A stretch of DNA of 64,000 bases, taken from NCBI GenBank assembly GCA_021234155.1, contig JAJEKV010000004.1, positions 5,766,109 through 5,830,108 of the forward strand. Reading direction: 5' to 3'. This DNA comes from Isoetes taiwanensis (Eukaryota; Streptophyta; Lycopodiopsida; Isoetales; Isoetaceae). The notes below the pieces were generated by a model. The model was not told the origin of the DNA. It saw only the letters and a list, made by a program, of their open reading frames with translations, and made no database searches. A program made the position numbers and the translations under genes. This document shows, in pieces, positions 1 to 9,777 of the stretch. How positions within the stretch are numbered: the first letter of the stretch is position 1; each line of letters begins with the position of its first letter.

Positions 1-950
1 TGTCACAAGGTATGAACAACAGATCAATTTGGAATTGCTATATGTTTGTATGCATCTTGCTTGCTTTTCTATGCAGTATCAATGCCTACAAATGCCATTT
101 CAGTGAACTGATGAGAGTTATTTGAGCAGAATATATATAAGGATTCGCGCTTGCAGAATCAATGACCTTGTGGCATAGGTTTAAACTACTACTAATGAAT
201 TAAGCAAACATTATGACTATCTTGAGTTTACAGTACAAATGCTTATATGCCATGCCTCTACTCTATTCCTTCTCGAAGTAAGATGCAAAGACTAATGGTG
301 TATAGCAATGACTTCTGCCACGAAATCAACAAGAAGAACTCATAATTTTGTCAACAAGGTTTGGATTTTCAATTAACTCAGGATCACACAAGCAAATAAG
401 AATAATCCCAAGCTCTAAGTCTTGGGCACAGGATTTAAAAGGTACACAATCAAATAAGCACCACAAATCTGTCAGTAATTCATGTAGAATATGATGTTTG
501 GAAGGCGGAATCAAGCTCCAAAAGTGTAAGCCGGTCCTTCTTCAAGGTAATCAATCTGTTTTTCACCTCAAAGTCCTCGAAAATCTTTTGAGCACAAAAT
601 TCCTTCTAAAATTCCTCTGTTTCATCCGGTTCTTGGCTAATTCGGCCCAATGCTCTGTCTTGGTATTATACAGGACAGTTCAGCAGCTTAGAGTCATGAT
701 TAGGTGGTTGCTTCAAGCTAATTTGCTGGACTTGGCATTTCCAGATATTAGGGTTCTTGGCAGTTCTGTCGAGATGTCGCACATGCCAGACTCAATTGGG
801 AAGACCAGGGTATATAAGGAAAAACAAAACCAATATTATTAATGATTAACGTGTTATATCCACGCGGGCCTCGGTACCTCCACCGCCCCACACGCCCGGA
901 CGTACCACGTGGCGAGGGGTGATTGGCTAAGGAATCTAGGCTTTGGGAGG
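1..950 (-). repeat. Family B LTR fragment, element sense on minus strand
   Basis: By eye this aligns with about 10246-11190 of the complete family B LTR, including the stretch around TATGCAGTATCAATGCC and the GC-richer block at 860-915. It carries one intact CCACGTGG G-box at 905-912; the other, near 860, is mutated to CCACGCGG. The left end lies outside the window. The right end stops at 950, where another family B LTR begins in the opposite orientation. Short open frames here do not resemble protein and are not called. Confidence 0.75.
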
Positions 951-3403
951 TGCTGCCATGTTATGGCAGCATGGAAGAGCTAAGCATATTTCTGGACTAA
1001 TCCTTACACTTTGATCTGAATGACAAGGCACTAGAAGAATGCTTCACTAGCATATATTGAAAACTTGAAGAGCAAGGAAAGGACAATTGACTCAAGTCAC
1101 TTAAAAGAGACAAGAGGAGAATCAAGCAAAAGAAAAGAGAAGGAGGGAAGAGAAGACCCCTTGAAGATCATCTCTTGGTATGTGATCACTTGTGTTCTTG
1201 GCATCTTTGTGCAGTTTGACTCCTATTCCACATTCCCCATACCTTCCACCACCATAAAACACCCATTAGACTTTGTTTCCATGCATACAATTCCTTCCTA
1301 AGTCAAACTTAGCTTTGAAAATTCTTTCTAGTCAAAGTACATCTCCATGAATCCTCCATTTGCTACACACCACTCACACCACTTCATCACCATCCAAAAG
1401 TTCAAAATTTCACTTGACTTGGTCATACATGTGGTCAAAAGTCAACATCTCGTGCAACATGGCCAAAGAAAAGGGAAAAGTTGCAAAATCCCTAAGGAAA
1501 ATGTTCAAGACTCAAGTGTGCCCTAGGGAATGTCAAAAAGTTGCATTTCACAAAAATTGGCCCATGAAGGGTGCATTTTATGTGCCAAGTCACCATACAC
1601 TTCATCATTCTAGTCATGCCATGTCATGCTTCCATTTCCATGTTCAAAGTCTAAATCTATCCCAAGTCATCCAACTTGCACCCATAAGATGACATATCAC
1701 CTTGCCACATCATCATTGTCACCACCCTATCACCATCCACATGTCTCACACATCATCTCCACATCACTTGCAATTTTGATTAGAAAGAATTTTCTAAGCC
1801 CAAGTTGATTGACACGTCATCATCACCATTTGCCATGTCATGCTCACCTAGCCTTGTCATCACTTGCCACATCATTCATTCCTTGAGCTTTTTTAGACCA
1901 AAATCAAGAGTGCCCTATTACAAGAAAAGATTCCAGAATCTTCTAGAGTGCAAAAAAAGATTCCCTTTGAAAAAAAGAAAATTGAAAAATGGTTTTATTT
2001 TGAGCCTTACATTTGTCTCCTAGGGAATCGTGCCATAGGCCTTGGGGTATAAATTTTTTCCTATCTACCCCCAAAGATCTATTTTTCTCCCCAGCCAACC
2101 CCCCATGCCACGTGGAACATCCGGGCGTGTGGGGCGGTTGAGGTACCGAATCCCACGTGGATATTGCACGCTATAATTATAAATATTGGATTCTCTTCTT
2201 GTTATATACCTTGAGCCGCCGAGACAAAAAATGCCTGTGGGATATTTCGTCCGAATTCTTATGAACCCTAAAATCTGAGAGCGCCAAGATCCATTTGATT
2301 CGACCAAACTAACCACTCAATCATGACTTAAACCTGCCGGATCACCATGTTTACCTATTGCAAGCTAAAAGACAGAAAATCGAAGGGAATCAATCAAGAA
2401 CTCAACAAAACAGAGCATCTACAAAAGGGGCTTTTGGACAGAAGGAAAATTCGAGGGCTTTGAGGCAGAGAAGTGATTTCTTGCTTTGAAGAAGGACCGG
2501 CTTGATCGACTTGAGCTTGATTCTGACCTCCAAAATTGACTGATTGTTTACCTATTTGATCCTGCGCCCAAGACACAGAGCTTGGGATTCATGTTGTTAT
2601 CTTTTGAGTGCTTGAATCAATTGAAAATCCAACCCTTGTTATGAAGTATTTGTGCCACTTGGCGTTCTATTCCCAAAAAAATAGCAGTTATCAGAGTCTT
2701 TTCGCTATGTCTTATTCTAGTAGCCAAATATTGTCAATATGACAACTCAATGGTGCCCTTTGCAAAGGCAAAGCAATCCTGGTGTCAGTCCGACACATCA
2801 ATGCAAGATTGAATCAGCAATTCTAGGTCTGTTCTAGCAAAATTTGGCATTAAGCATTAGAGCGAAAGATAGCATTGCTGAGGGCATTAATATTGCCATC
2901 TAGTGCATATTGAGCATAGAAACATTAGGTCCCATAGAAAGAATCTTGTTCACAATTGTCTATTCTTCATAGCAGTCAGCAAAAACATCAAAAAAAGGAA
3001 ACGATTTAGAGTTCTACTTGCAAACAAACATCATGGCCTCTAGTGTGCAAACCTTTGCAGAATAGGTGAAGCTTACAAAACAAAGAAATTCATTGCCATT
3101 AGCGAGATCATAAATCAGGCTCTCTGCCAGGGATATTGACCAGAAATTGACTGGGTCAGGAATAGGATTTTGGCCCATCTACCCTTTTCAGATCCACTCA
3201 GACTTTTGCAGCCTGACAAATATAGGTGTTGAGCATCTGAGTGAAGAAAAATCATGCTCAAAACTTAAATGGTGCACATGTGGCAGACATTCTTTTGAGG
3301 CAGACTTTTAGTCTTTCAGGGAAAGCTGCTTCAAGCAATCTCTTGAGCATCATTTCTAGAATTTTGACACTTAGAGTGGTCTAAACCACTGAGGTTGAAG
3401 GTT
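951..3403 (+). repeat. Near-complete family B LTR in plus orientation
   Basis: It begins at 951 with the family B U3 palindrome (stem TGCTGCCAT, 3-nt loop, stem ATGGCAGCA; 951-971). It then runs as the reverse complement of the LTR at 9778-12335, with the same G-box pair, TATA boxes and TTGAC repeats. It ends inside the U5-end hairpin at about 3403, roughly 19 bases short of the expected CCTTCAACA end, and abuts family A pol. The missing end and the unrelated left flank mean that no target-site duplication can be shown. It may be a solo LTR or the remnant of a larger deletion. Confidence 0.75.
2108..2220 (+). promoter_or_regulatory. Family B LTR core promoter with paired G-boxes and TATA boxes
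   Basis: Two perfect CCACGTGG boxes lie at 2108-2115 and 2153-2160. They are followed by an AT-rich CTATAATTATAAATA stretch at about 2171-2185 and a TATATA at 2213-2218. The order in element sense is G-box, G-box, TATA. The same arrangement recurs in the other family B LTR copies (about 860-912, 8025-8080, 11106-11158 and 54857-54915, reversed), sometimes with one box mutated. Plant bZIP and bHLH factors bind CACGTG; use here is inferred. Confidence 0.5.
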
Positions 3404-4945
3404 GAAAGACAGGTTTACAACTTTCTTTGATCTTAATTTCAAATTGGCATACCTCAGTTTTGATACCTGTGAGCTCTGAATAATCCCAAGCAAATACATC
3501 TTTCCTTTCTTCAAAAAACATTTGTATGCTCTCTTTGTTTTGATATTCAATCAAATCTCCAACAAACAGGGTTCTAGTCTTACCATTTTTTGTGATTACA
3601 ATCTCTTCAGTGTCTTTTTTATCTGATGCATCAATGGTCAAAATAGGACAGAGTGCTTTTACTTCATTGGCATCAAGATCATCTTCAGGAATAGCTCCCT
3701 CAGTTAAATGTGACATGAGAGTCTCCCTACACAAGGCATCAGCTTCAAAAAAATTTTCTCTTGGGATATGAGTGATCTCCCATGAAGCAAAACTTGAGAG
3801 TACTCCCATTGCTTGATTCTTTAAAAGCTCCATATCTGCATTCTTTGTTTGATAATCTCCTGAAACTTGTCTGTAGATTAGTTGTGAATCACCATCGATG
3901 TGGATGTTAGCAATATCCATAGCTTTGGCTTCCTGAAGACCTGCACTCAAGGCTTTATATTCTGCTACATTAGAAGTGACTTGAGGGAAGATTCTTCCTA
4001 CTTTAGCTAAGAGTTTGTGAGAAGAGTCTTTCAAAATAGCAGCAGATGATGCAACATTTAGTTTTTTAGAAATACCTCCATCAAACCATAAGAACCCTGT
4101 TGGTCTTTGTCTGCTGGGAAGTGCACATTCCATAATAAGAGGAACCATTTCATAATTCTTTGGTCTTGTGTTTTTTATCCTGTAAGATCCCAAGGGTTCT
4201 TCAATTAACATTATCTCCTCTTTGGAGCCATAAGAGCCATCTTGGTTATAGATTGTAGCAGTTTGAGAGCCGTTGGAGATGGTGCATCTCCCTTGAGACC
4301 AAACTGGCCTAGCATCTACGGTAGCCAACCATCTTCTCCCTAAAAGTAAATCATAAATATCAGATTCATCCCCTATATCTTCAAAGGCCACCACAATAAA
4401 ATTAGCAGCTACAGTTATGCCTTCTGTATTGACAGGCACTTTACTGACCACACCAACAGGAGTAATCTTGGCATTATAAAAGGATCTTAGTAATATAGAA
4501 GCCTTCTTGTCCACCACAAAGCCACATTTCTTCATAACGTGATATGGCATAATATTTAGGGGGGATCCCCCATCAAGTAATACATTTGAGAAAGTATATC
4601 CTCCTAAAGCAGCTGAACACGTGAATGCTCCAGGATCTTCTTCATTCTGTGCTAAAACAAGGTTAGTGGCATCAGCAAAACTTACACAAGCATTTAATTT
4701 CTCACTACCAGTTTGTTGTACTCTTTTTCTGTAGCTAGGTGCAATTTTTAACAGAGTGAAAAGGTCTACACTTACTTTGGAGTTTTTGAGCAAAACATCT
4801 ACTTCATCAAGGTCTTGATCTTTCTTACCATATCTTTGTTGTGGAGGTGGAGCTACCATTTGAGTAGGTGATTCCATTACAGGTGATGAAGAAAGTGAAG
4901 GTAGGATGTCTACTTGATTCAGCATGCACATTGGCTTCATTCATA
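3402..4945 (-). pseudogene. pol: E1 pol fragment: protease, archaeal-type RNase H, start of RT
   Basis: An open frame of about 515 codons encodes the middle of a Ty3/gypsy polyprotein. In order it has an aspartic protease (LLDGGSPLNIM, later DLLLGRRWL), an RVT_3-type RNase H (LWFDGG, NVAEYKAL, DGDSQL, EADALCR) and the RT N-terminal segment ending at CKPVFQ. A family B LTR truncates it there, so the RT palm, integrase and 3' end are missing. The frame is open after the frameshift near 4900-4940 that separates it from gag. RNase H lying before RT is seen in every copy here. Function is lost in this copy because half of pol is gone. Confidence 0.85.
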
Positions 4946-6153
4946 CTTCTAGTTTGCACTGCCATAACCTCTTCAGCTTTGAGAACTTTTGTAGCTTGAA
5001 TAAACCTTATAGAAGTACTTGGTTCAGCAAATCTCACAAGGAGTTTGGGCTCTGGTCTCTTTTCCTTTTCCTGCTTAGCAAAATATTCCTTAACAGCACA
5101 CTTGATATCAGTATGGCCAATTTCTTTACAAAAAGAACAAATAGGACATTCCTTTCCAAAGTGACCTTTCCTATTGCATTTGGGACACACTTGCCAATAA
5201 CAAATTTCTGATGGGTGGGAATTCCTATTGCAATGAATACATTCAGGATAAGTTTTACATGTCCTTGTAGCCTTGAGCTCAACCAGTTGTTTGGTTAATT
5301 CTGCTAAAGCCTCAGTGACTTTAGATAGATCTGCCTTGACCTCTGCAACTTGAGAGTTAGCTTCTTCCTCTTTAGATTTCTTCTTTTCCTTCTATATGGC
5401 ATAAACTGGAATGGAAGGGTGATGATCATAATGTGCATCAGTGGCATCAGGGTAGAAGGGGTCATGATTATGGTAGGAAACATGATGTTTGTCTGGTAAG
5501 GTAGAAAGCATCTGAGTAAGGTCAGTGGTTTTGGCAAAAATTTTGTATATAGAATCGAAACCCTCAGCAGCTTGGATCTTGAGCAGTTTTCTTTGGATAT
5601 TTGGCCTCCTTTCCAAACCATTGATGAAAGCAGTAACCAGAAAAAGAGTTGGAATTGTAACTTGAGCTCTTTGGCACCTACTCATGAATGTGCTAAATAT
5701 TTCTTTGTACTGATTCACACTCTCCCCTGCATGTATAGAAAAGCTTTGCAACTCATTAACCAAATCTTTGGGAGCAGCCAACTTACTAAACCTATCTAAG
5801 AACTTCTTAACAAGCTCATCCCATGAGGTGGTCCCCATTAACTTTTCATAAGTTAGCCAAGCACCAGCCTCACTCTCTTCTTTGAAGCATTTTTCAAATT
5901 CTGAGAGCTTGCACCCTTTTTTGAAGCCATGATTACCCTGTAATAATCTTCAAATATCCTCAAAAAGTTGTTAGCACTCATACTGGAATCAAAAGTAGGT
6001 AAGGGAACAGGGACATTCAATTCAAATTGATGTGGCAGATTCTAAAGCAAACTAGTTGAAAGACTTGAGGGCAATGGTCTCTCCCTAATGATCTAATGCA
6101 TCAACATCCTCTAATGGTTCTTGTTATGCTAGAAATTTTTGTTTTGGAGCCAT
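4946..6153 (-). pseudogene. gag: E1 gag, broken by stops and frameshifts
   Basis: Start chosen at the ATG complementary to 6151-6153, by comparison with the E5 start MAPKQKF. The N-terminal 100 codons contain stops (QEP preceded by a stop, then another near 6085). Capsid-like sequence follows at 5392-5838 (SWDELVKKFLDRF, ESVNQYKEIFSTFMSRCQ). A CAG-to-TAG stop lies at 5392-5394. A charged, coiled-coil-like stretch and three CCHC knuckles (about 5290-5060) follow in shifted frames. This is nucleocapsid and capsid sequence of the family A type, decayed beyond expression as one protein. Confidence 0.8.
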
Positions 6154-6173
6154 GAGTTCTGAAATCCAGGAAA

Positions 6174-6191
6174 ATCTTGGTAGAACCTTCA
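6174..6191 (-). other. Primer-binding site of E1, degenerate
   Basis: Reading on the minus strand just after the LTR end, the site is TGAAGGTTCTACCAAGAT, two substitutions from the TGGAGGTTCTACCGAGAT seen in E2, E6, E8 and the family B element. It lies 3 bases from the LTR and 20 bases before the gag ATG. It fits the 3' end of a plant tRNA-Gln (ending GGTAGAACCTCCA). Confidence 0.65.
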
Positions 6192-6194
6192 AAA

Positions 6195-7625
6195 TGTTGA
6201 CCCTAAACCTGGCTTAAAGGTCAACCACAAGGAACCGATTTGAGTTTACACCCAAATTGGGATTAGAACCTCCAGATCACTTAAGGTGATCAGTCTATGC
6301 AAGATAAATCTAGAGAGAAGTTCAAAAAACTCAAATTTCATACCTTTCCCATTTCTAGAAAATGGGGGCTTAACTCAAACAGTTGTGGTAATGAAAAATG
6401 GATTGATTTTTCGAGTCAACTGCTTCAGACTTGCTCAAAAAAGTTGTAGGAACCCAATGATAACGTTTCTGACCAAGTCAGACTATAAATTTGCAAGATA
6501 TTCGATCTCAAAGTGGGGTCAAAAATTGGTCAATATAAGTCAACTATGGAAAACAGTGATCAGAAAATGAGATTTGGAGTTGTTGAGCGTATTTTTGGGA
6601 ATTTCCAAAGCATATGTATTCTAATGGTGATGAGGAAGAGAGGCATGAAGTCAAACTTCCATTTGGAACTGTAGAAGTATTTTTTGAGGTTGGATTTGGC
6701 AAAATACAGTAAAAAAATGATCAGAACAGAATGCTAATTTTTCTAACTTGAACTAGAAGTGGTATTTTTGATATTTTCAAAGCCTTTAGCTCACAATTGC
6801 TCTAAGGATAGATGGCAAGCAGGCCAATAGTGCTTTGAAACACTCAGGGATTTTCTGTAAAATATTTTGAGTCAAGAATTGCTAAGAAATGTATCAGAGA
6901 TGGATTTGACAACTTGGCAGTCAATTTATATTGATATAGATACTGAAAAATAATCATCATAAGTCATAAGATAATTTTGAAGGTAATATCAACTAGATCT
7001 TTGCAAATCCAGTCGTGGAATGCTCAGGGACTTCAAGAATCTTTCAGGTCATGCTCAGCATTGATCAATGTCAGATTTGAGTGCGTCTGGGCCTTCGAAA
7101 ATGTTGTGATTGTGTTTCCCCTGTATATAGTTTTTGAATTTCGATTCCAGTGATTTCAGGTAATAAATTTAGGCTTAAATTGTTGCTTAGTTCCGGAATC
7201 CAAGAATAGAGTAGTTTCAGAGAGAATGGAGCGTGGGATGGCGTGATTCGAGCCGGATTTCCAGTTTTAGGGTTCTTCAGCTGTATTTTCGCATATTTTT
7301 TGCGATACAGTTTCGTATTTTTGAAGGAATATGCCCTGTATATGCCGTATTCGATCATTTAAAAAGCTTGGCTAATGGTTTAAAGGCATTTTTTCCCATG
7401 GAATATTTTAAAAGGGTTATAACTTCTCAACCATAGGGAAGGTTACCCACACGTGCAAAGGGATATGGAATCTTTAGAGCATCTTTTGACAAAGTTTAGA
7501 GTATACCTAATGAGGGCATGATGGAGGCAAAAAGAAATCATGAAGGGCTAGTAGGGAGATAAGGATATAAATGCAAAAGAGGGGAATAATAACTTTGCAA
7601 CAAGGGCTTGAATGTTTTTGAATAG
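6195..7625 (-). repeat. E1 5' LTR, family A1, truncated
   Basis: It begins TGTTGACCCTAAACCTGG next to the PBS and contains the U5 PBS-like TAGAACCTCCA at 6264-6274, the GATCAC..GTGATC hairpin, three TTGAC-type motifs on the minus strand near 6508-6540 and a TATATA box near 7123-7130. At 7625 it stops matching the A1 LTR: the E3 copy, read in reverse, continues past CTATTCAAAAGG. It joins family B LTR sequence there. The U3 start with its palindrome is absent. Confidence 0.8.
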
Positions 7626-9270
7626 GTAAAGTCAATAATCCAGATTGCAAATAAACTTTGGAGGTCGGAATCAAGCTCAAGATGATCAAGCCAGTCTTTC
7701 TTCAAAGCAAGGAATCACTTCTCTGCCTCAAAGCCCTCGAATCTTTCTTCTGTTCAAAAGCCCCTTTTTGTAGATGCTCTGTTTTGTTGAGTTCTTGATA
7801 ATTCTCCTTGATTCTCTATCTTTTAGCTGACAATTGGTATTCTTGGCATCAAACATGGTGATCCGGCAGGTTTAAGTTAGGCCGGATTAGACGGATCTTG
7901 GCAGTTCCATGTTTTAGGGTTCATAAAAACACAAGCGAAATATCCCACAGGCGTTTTTCTGCTCGGCGGCCCAAGGTATATAACAAGAAATAAATCCAGT
8001 ATTTATAATTATAACGTGCAATATCCACGTGGGATTCGGTACCTCAACCGCCCCACGCGCCCGGATGTTCCACGTGGCATGGGGGGATTGGCTTGGGGAA
8101 GAAAAAACTTTGGGGGGGAGTAGATAGGAAAAAATTTTATACCCCAAGGTCTATGGCACGATTCCCTAGGAGGCAGATATAAGGCTCAATATAAAACCTT
8201 TTTTCAATTTTCTTTTTTTCTATGGGAATCTTTTTTTGCATTCTAGAAGATTCTGGAATCTTCTCTTGCAATAGGACACTTTTGTTTTTGGCCTAAAAAG
8301 CTTGAGGAATGAATGATGTGGCATATGGAAATGATGACAAGGCTAGGTGAGTATGACATGGCAAATGGTGATGATGACGTGTCAGCCAACTTGAACTTAG
8401 AAAATTCTTTCTAGTCAAAATTGCAAATGATGTGGGAATGATGTGTGTGACAAGGGGATAGTGATGGAGTGGCAATGATGATGTGGCAAAGTGATGTGTC
8501 ATCTCATGGGTGCAAGTTTGATGCTTTGAGATAGATTTGGATTTTGAACATGGAAATGAAAGCATGACATGGCATGGCTAGAATGATGATGTGTATGGTG
8601 ACTTGGCATATGAAATGAAGTGCAAGGTGACTTGGCACATAAAATGCATTTTTCATAGGCCAATTTTTGAAATGCAACTTTTTGGCATTCCCTAGGGCAC
8701 ACTTGAGTTTAGAAGATTTCCCTTAGGGATTTTGCAACTTTTCTTTTTTTCTTTGACCAAGTTGCATGAAATGTTGACTTTTGACCACGTGCATGACCAA
8801 GTCAAGTGAAATTTTGAACTTTAGGATGGTGATAAAGTGGTGTGAGTGGTGTGTAGCAAATGGATATTTCATGAAGGTATGTTTTGACTAGAAAGAATTT
8901 TCAAAGCCAAGTTTGACTTTGGAAGGAGTTGTATGCATGGAATCAAAGTCTAATGGGTGTTTTATGGTGGTGGAGAGTATGGGGAATATGGAATGGGAGT
9001 CAAAATGCACAAAGATGCCAAGAACACAAGTGATCACATACCATGAGATGATCTTCAAGGGGTCTTCTCTTTTTCCTTCTTTTCTTTTCCTTTGCTTGAT
9101 TCTCCTTTTGTCTCTTTTGAGTGACTTGAGTCAATTGTCCTTCCCTTGCTCTTCAAGTTCTTAATGCATGCTAGTGAAGCATTATTCTAGTGCCTTGCAA
9201 TTCAGATCAAAGTGTAAGGATCAGTCCAAAAATATGCTTAGCTCTTCCATGCTGCCATAGCATGGCAGCA
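7626..9270 (-). repeat. Family B LTR, U3 side only
   Basis: It matches family B LTRs from the GTCAATAATC block (compare 10714 and 54437) to the U3 terminal palindrome at 9250-9270 (stems TGCTGCCAT and ATGGCAGCA). The G-box pair and TATA region are near 8000-8080. The right end is exact and sits inside family B gag (flank CACTTGACAAGG), so this is one end of an element that inserted into that gag. The left part of the LTR and the rest of the insert are missing, replaced by the E1 LTR. Confidence 0.75.
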
Positions 9271-9735
9271 CACTTGACAAGGTGAAGATTAAATCTCTCC
9301 ACATATTGGTGAACACTCTCACCGCACTTTATATGAAAGGTTTGCAGTTCAAAAATAAAATCCTGAGGATCCAACAGCTTACCAAACCTTGCCAAGAATT
9401 TCTTGACTAATTCATCCCGAGTCAGCTCCTAAACTCATAACATATTCAAGCCAAGCCATGACCTCATCTTTTTTAAAACACTTTTTAAACTCAGAGAATT
9501 TGCAACCTTTCTTGTGTCCATATTCTTGATAATACTCCTCAAAAATTTTCAGAAAGTTGTTAGCATTCATGCTTGGATCAAAAGTAGGAACAGGAATTGG
9601 CATATTCAACTCAAAGTAATGGCAAGGCATACCTGTATTTGTTTGTATACTCACTCCTAGTGCTGCCGCAGAAGTTTCATGATTCTCCTGTGCTTCAATA
9701 TGTTCAGATGCTTCATTAGTTCTCCTGGGAGCCAT
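9271..9735 (-). pseudogene. gag: Family B gag, N-terminal part
   Basis: Starts at the ATG complementary to 9733-9735 (MAPRRTNEAS). The product resembles family A gag in the capsid-like region: FELNMPIPVPTFDPSMNANN, then DYGHKKGCKFSEFKKCFKKDE-type sequence and ESVHQYVERFNLHL. A frameshift near 9400-9412 splits it into two frames. At 9271 it is cut by the U3 end of an LTR of its own family, so the rest of gag is absent. Roughly 150 codons remain. It shares the MAP start and leader with family A, so A and B have a common ancestor. Confidence 0.8.
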
Positions 9736-9756
9736 GAGTTCAAATTCCAGGAAGTA

Positions 9757-9774
9757 ATCTCGGTAGAACCTCCA
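9757..9774 (-). other. Primer-binding site, family B
   Basis: The minus strand reads TGGAGGTTCTACCGAGAT, identical over 18 bases to the E2, E6 and E8 sites, 3 bases from the LTR end at 9778. Both families therefore use the same putative tRNA-Gln primer although their LTR termini differ. Confidence 0.75.
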
Positions 9775-9777
9775 AAA

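Noticed and set aside
498-842. 114-codon plus-strand frame near the left edge
   Set aside because: It lies entirely in a family B LTR, has no recognisable domain, and the equivalent stretch in other B LTR copies does not keep the frame.
1065-2023. Run of 60-110-codon plus-strand frames
   Set aside because: All within the LTR at 951-3403; His/Ser-rich low-complexity products from CA-rich DNA that are not kept in other LTR copies.
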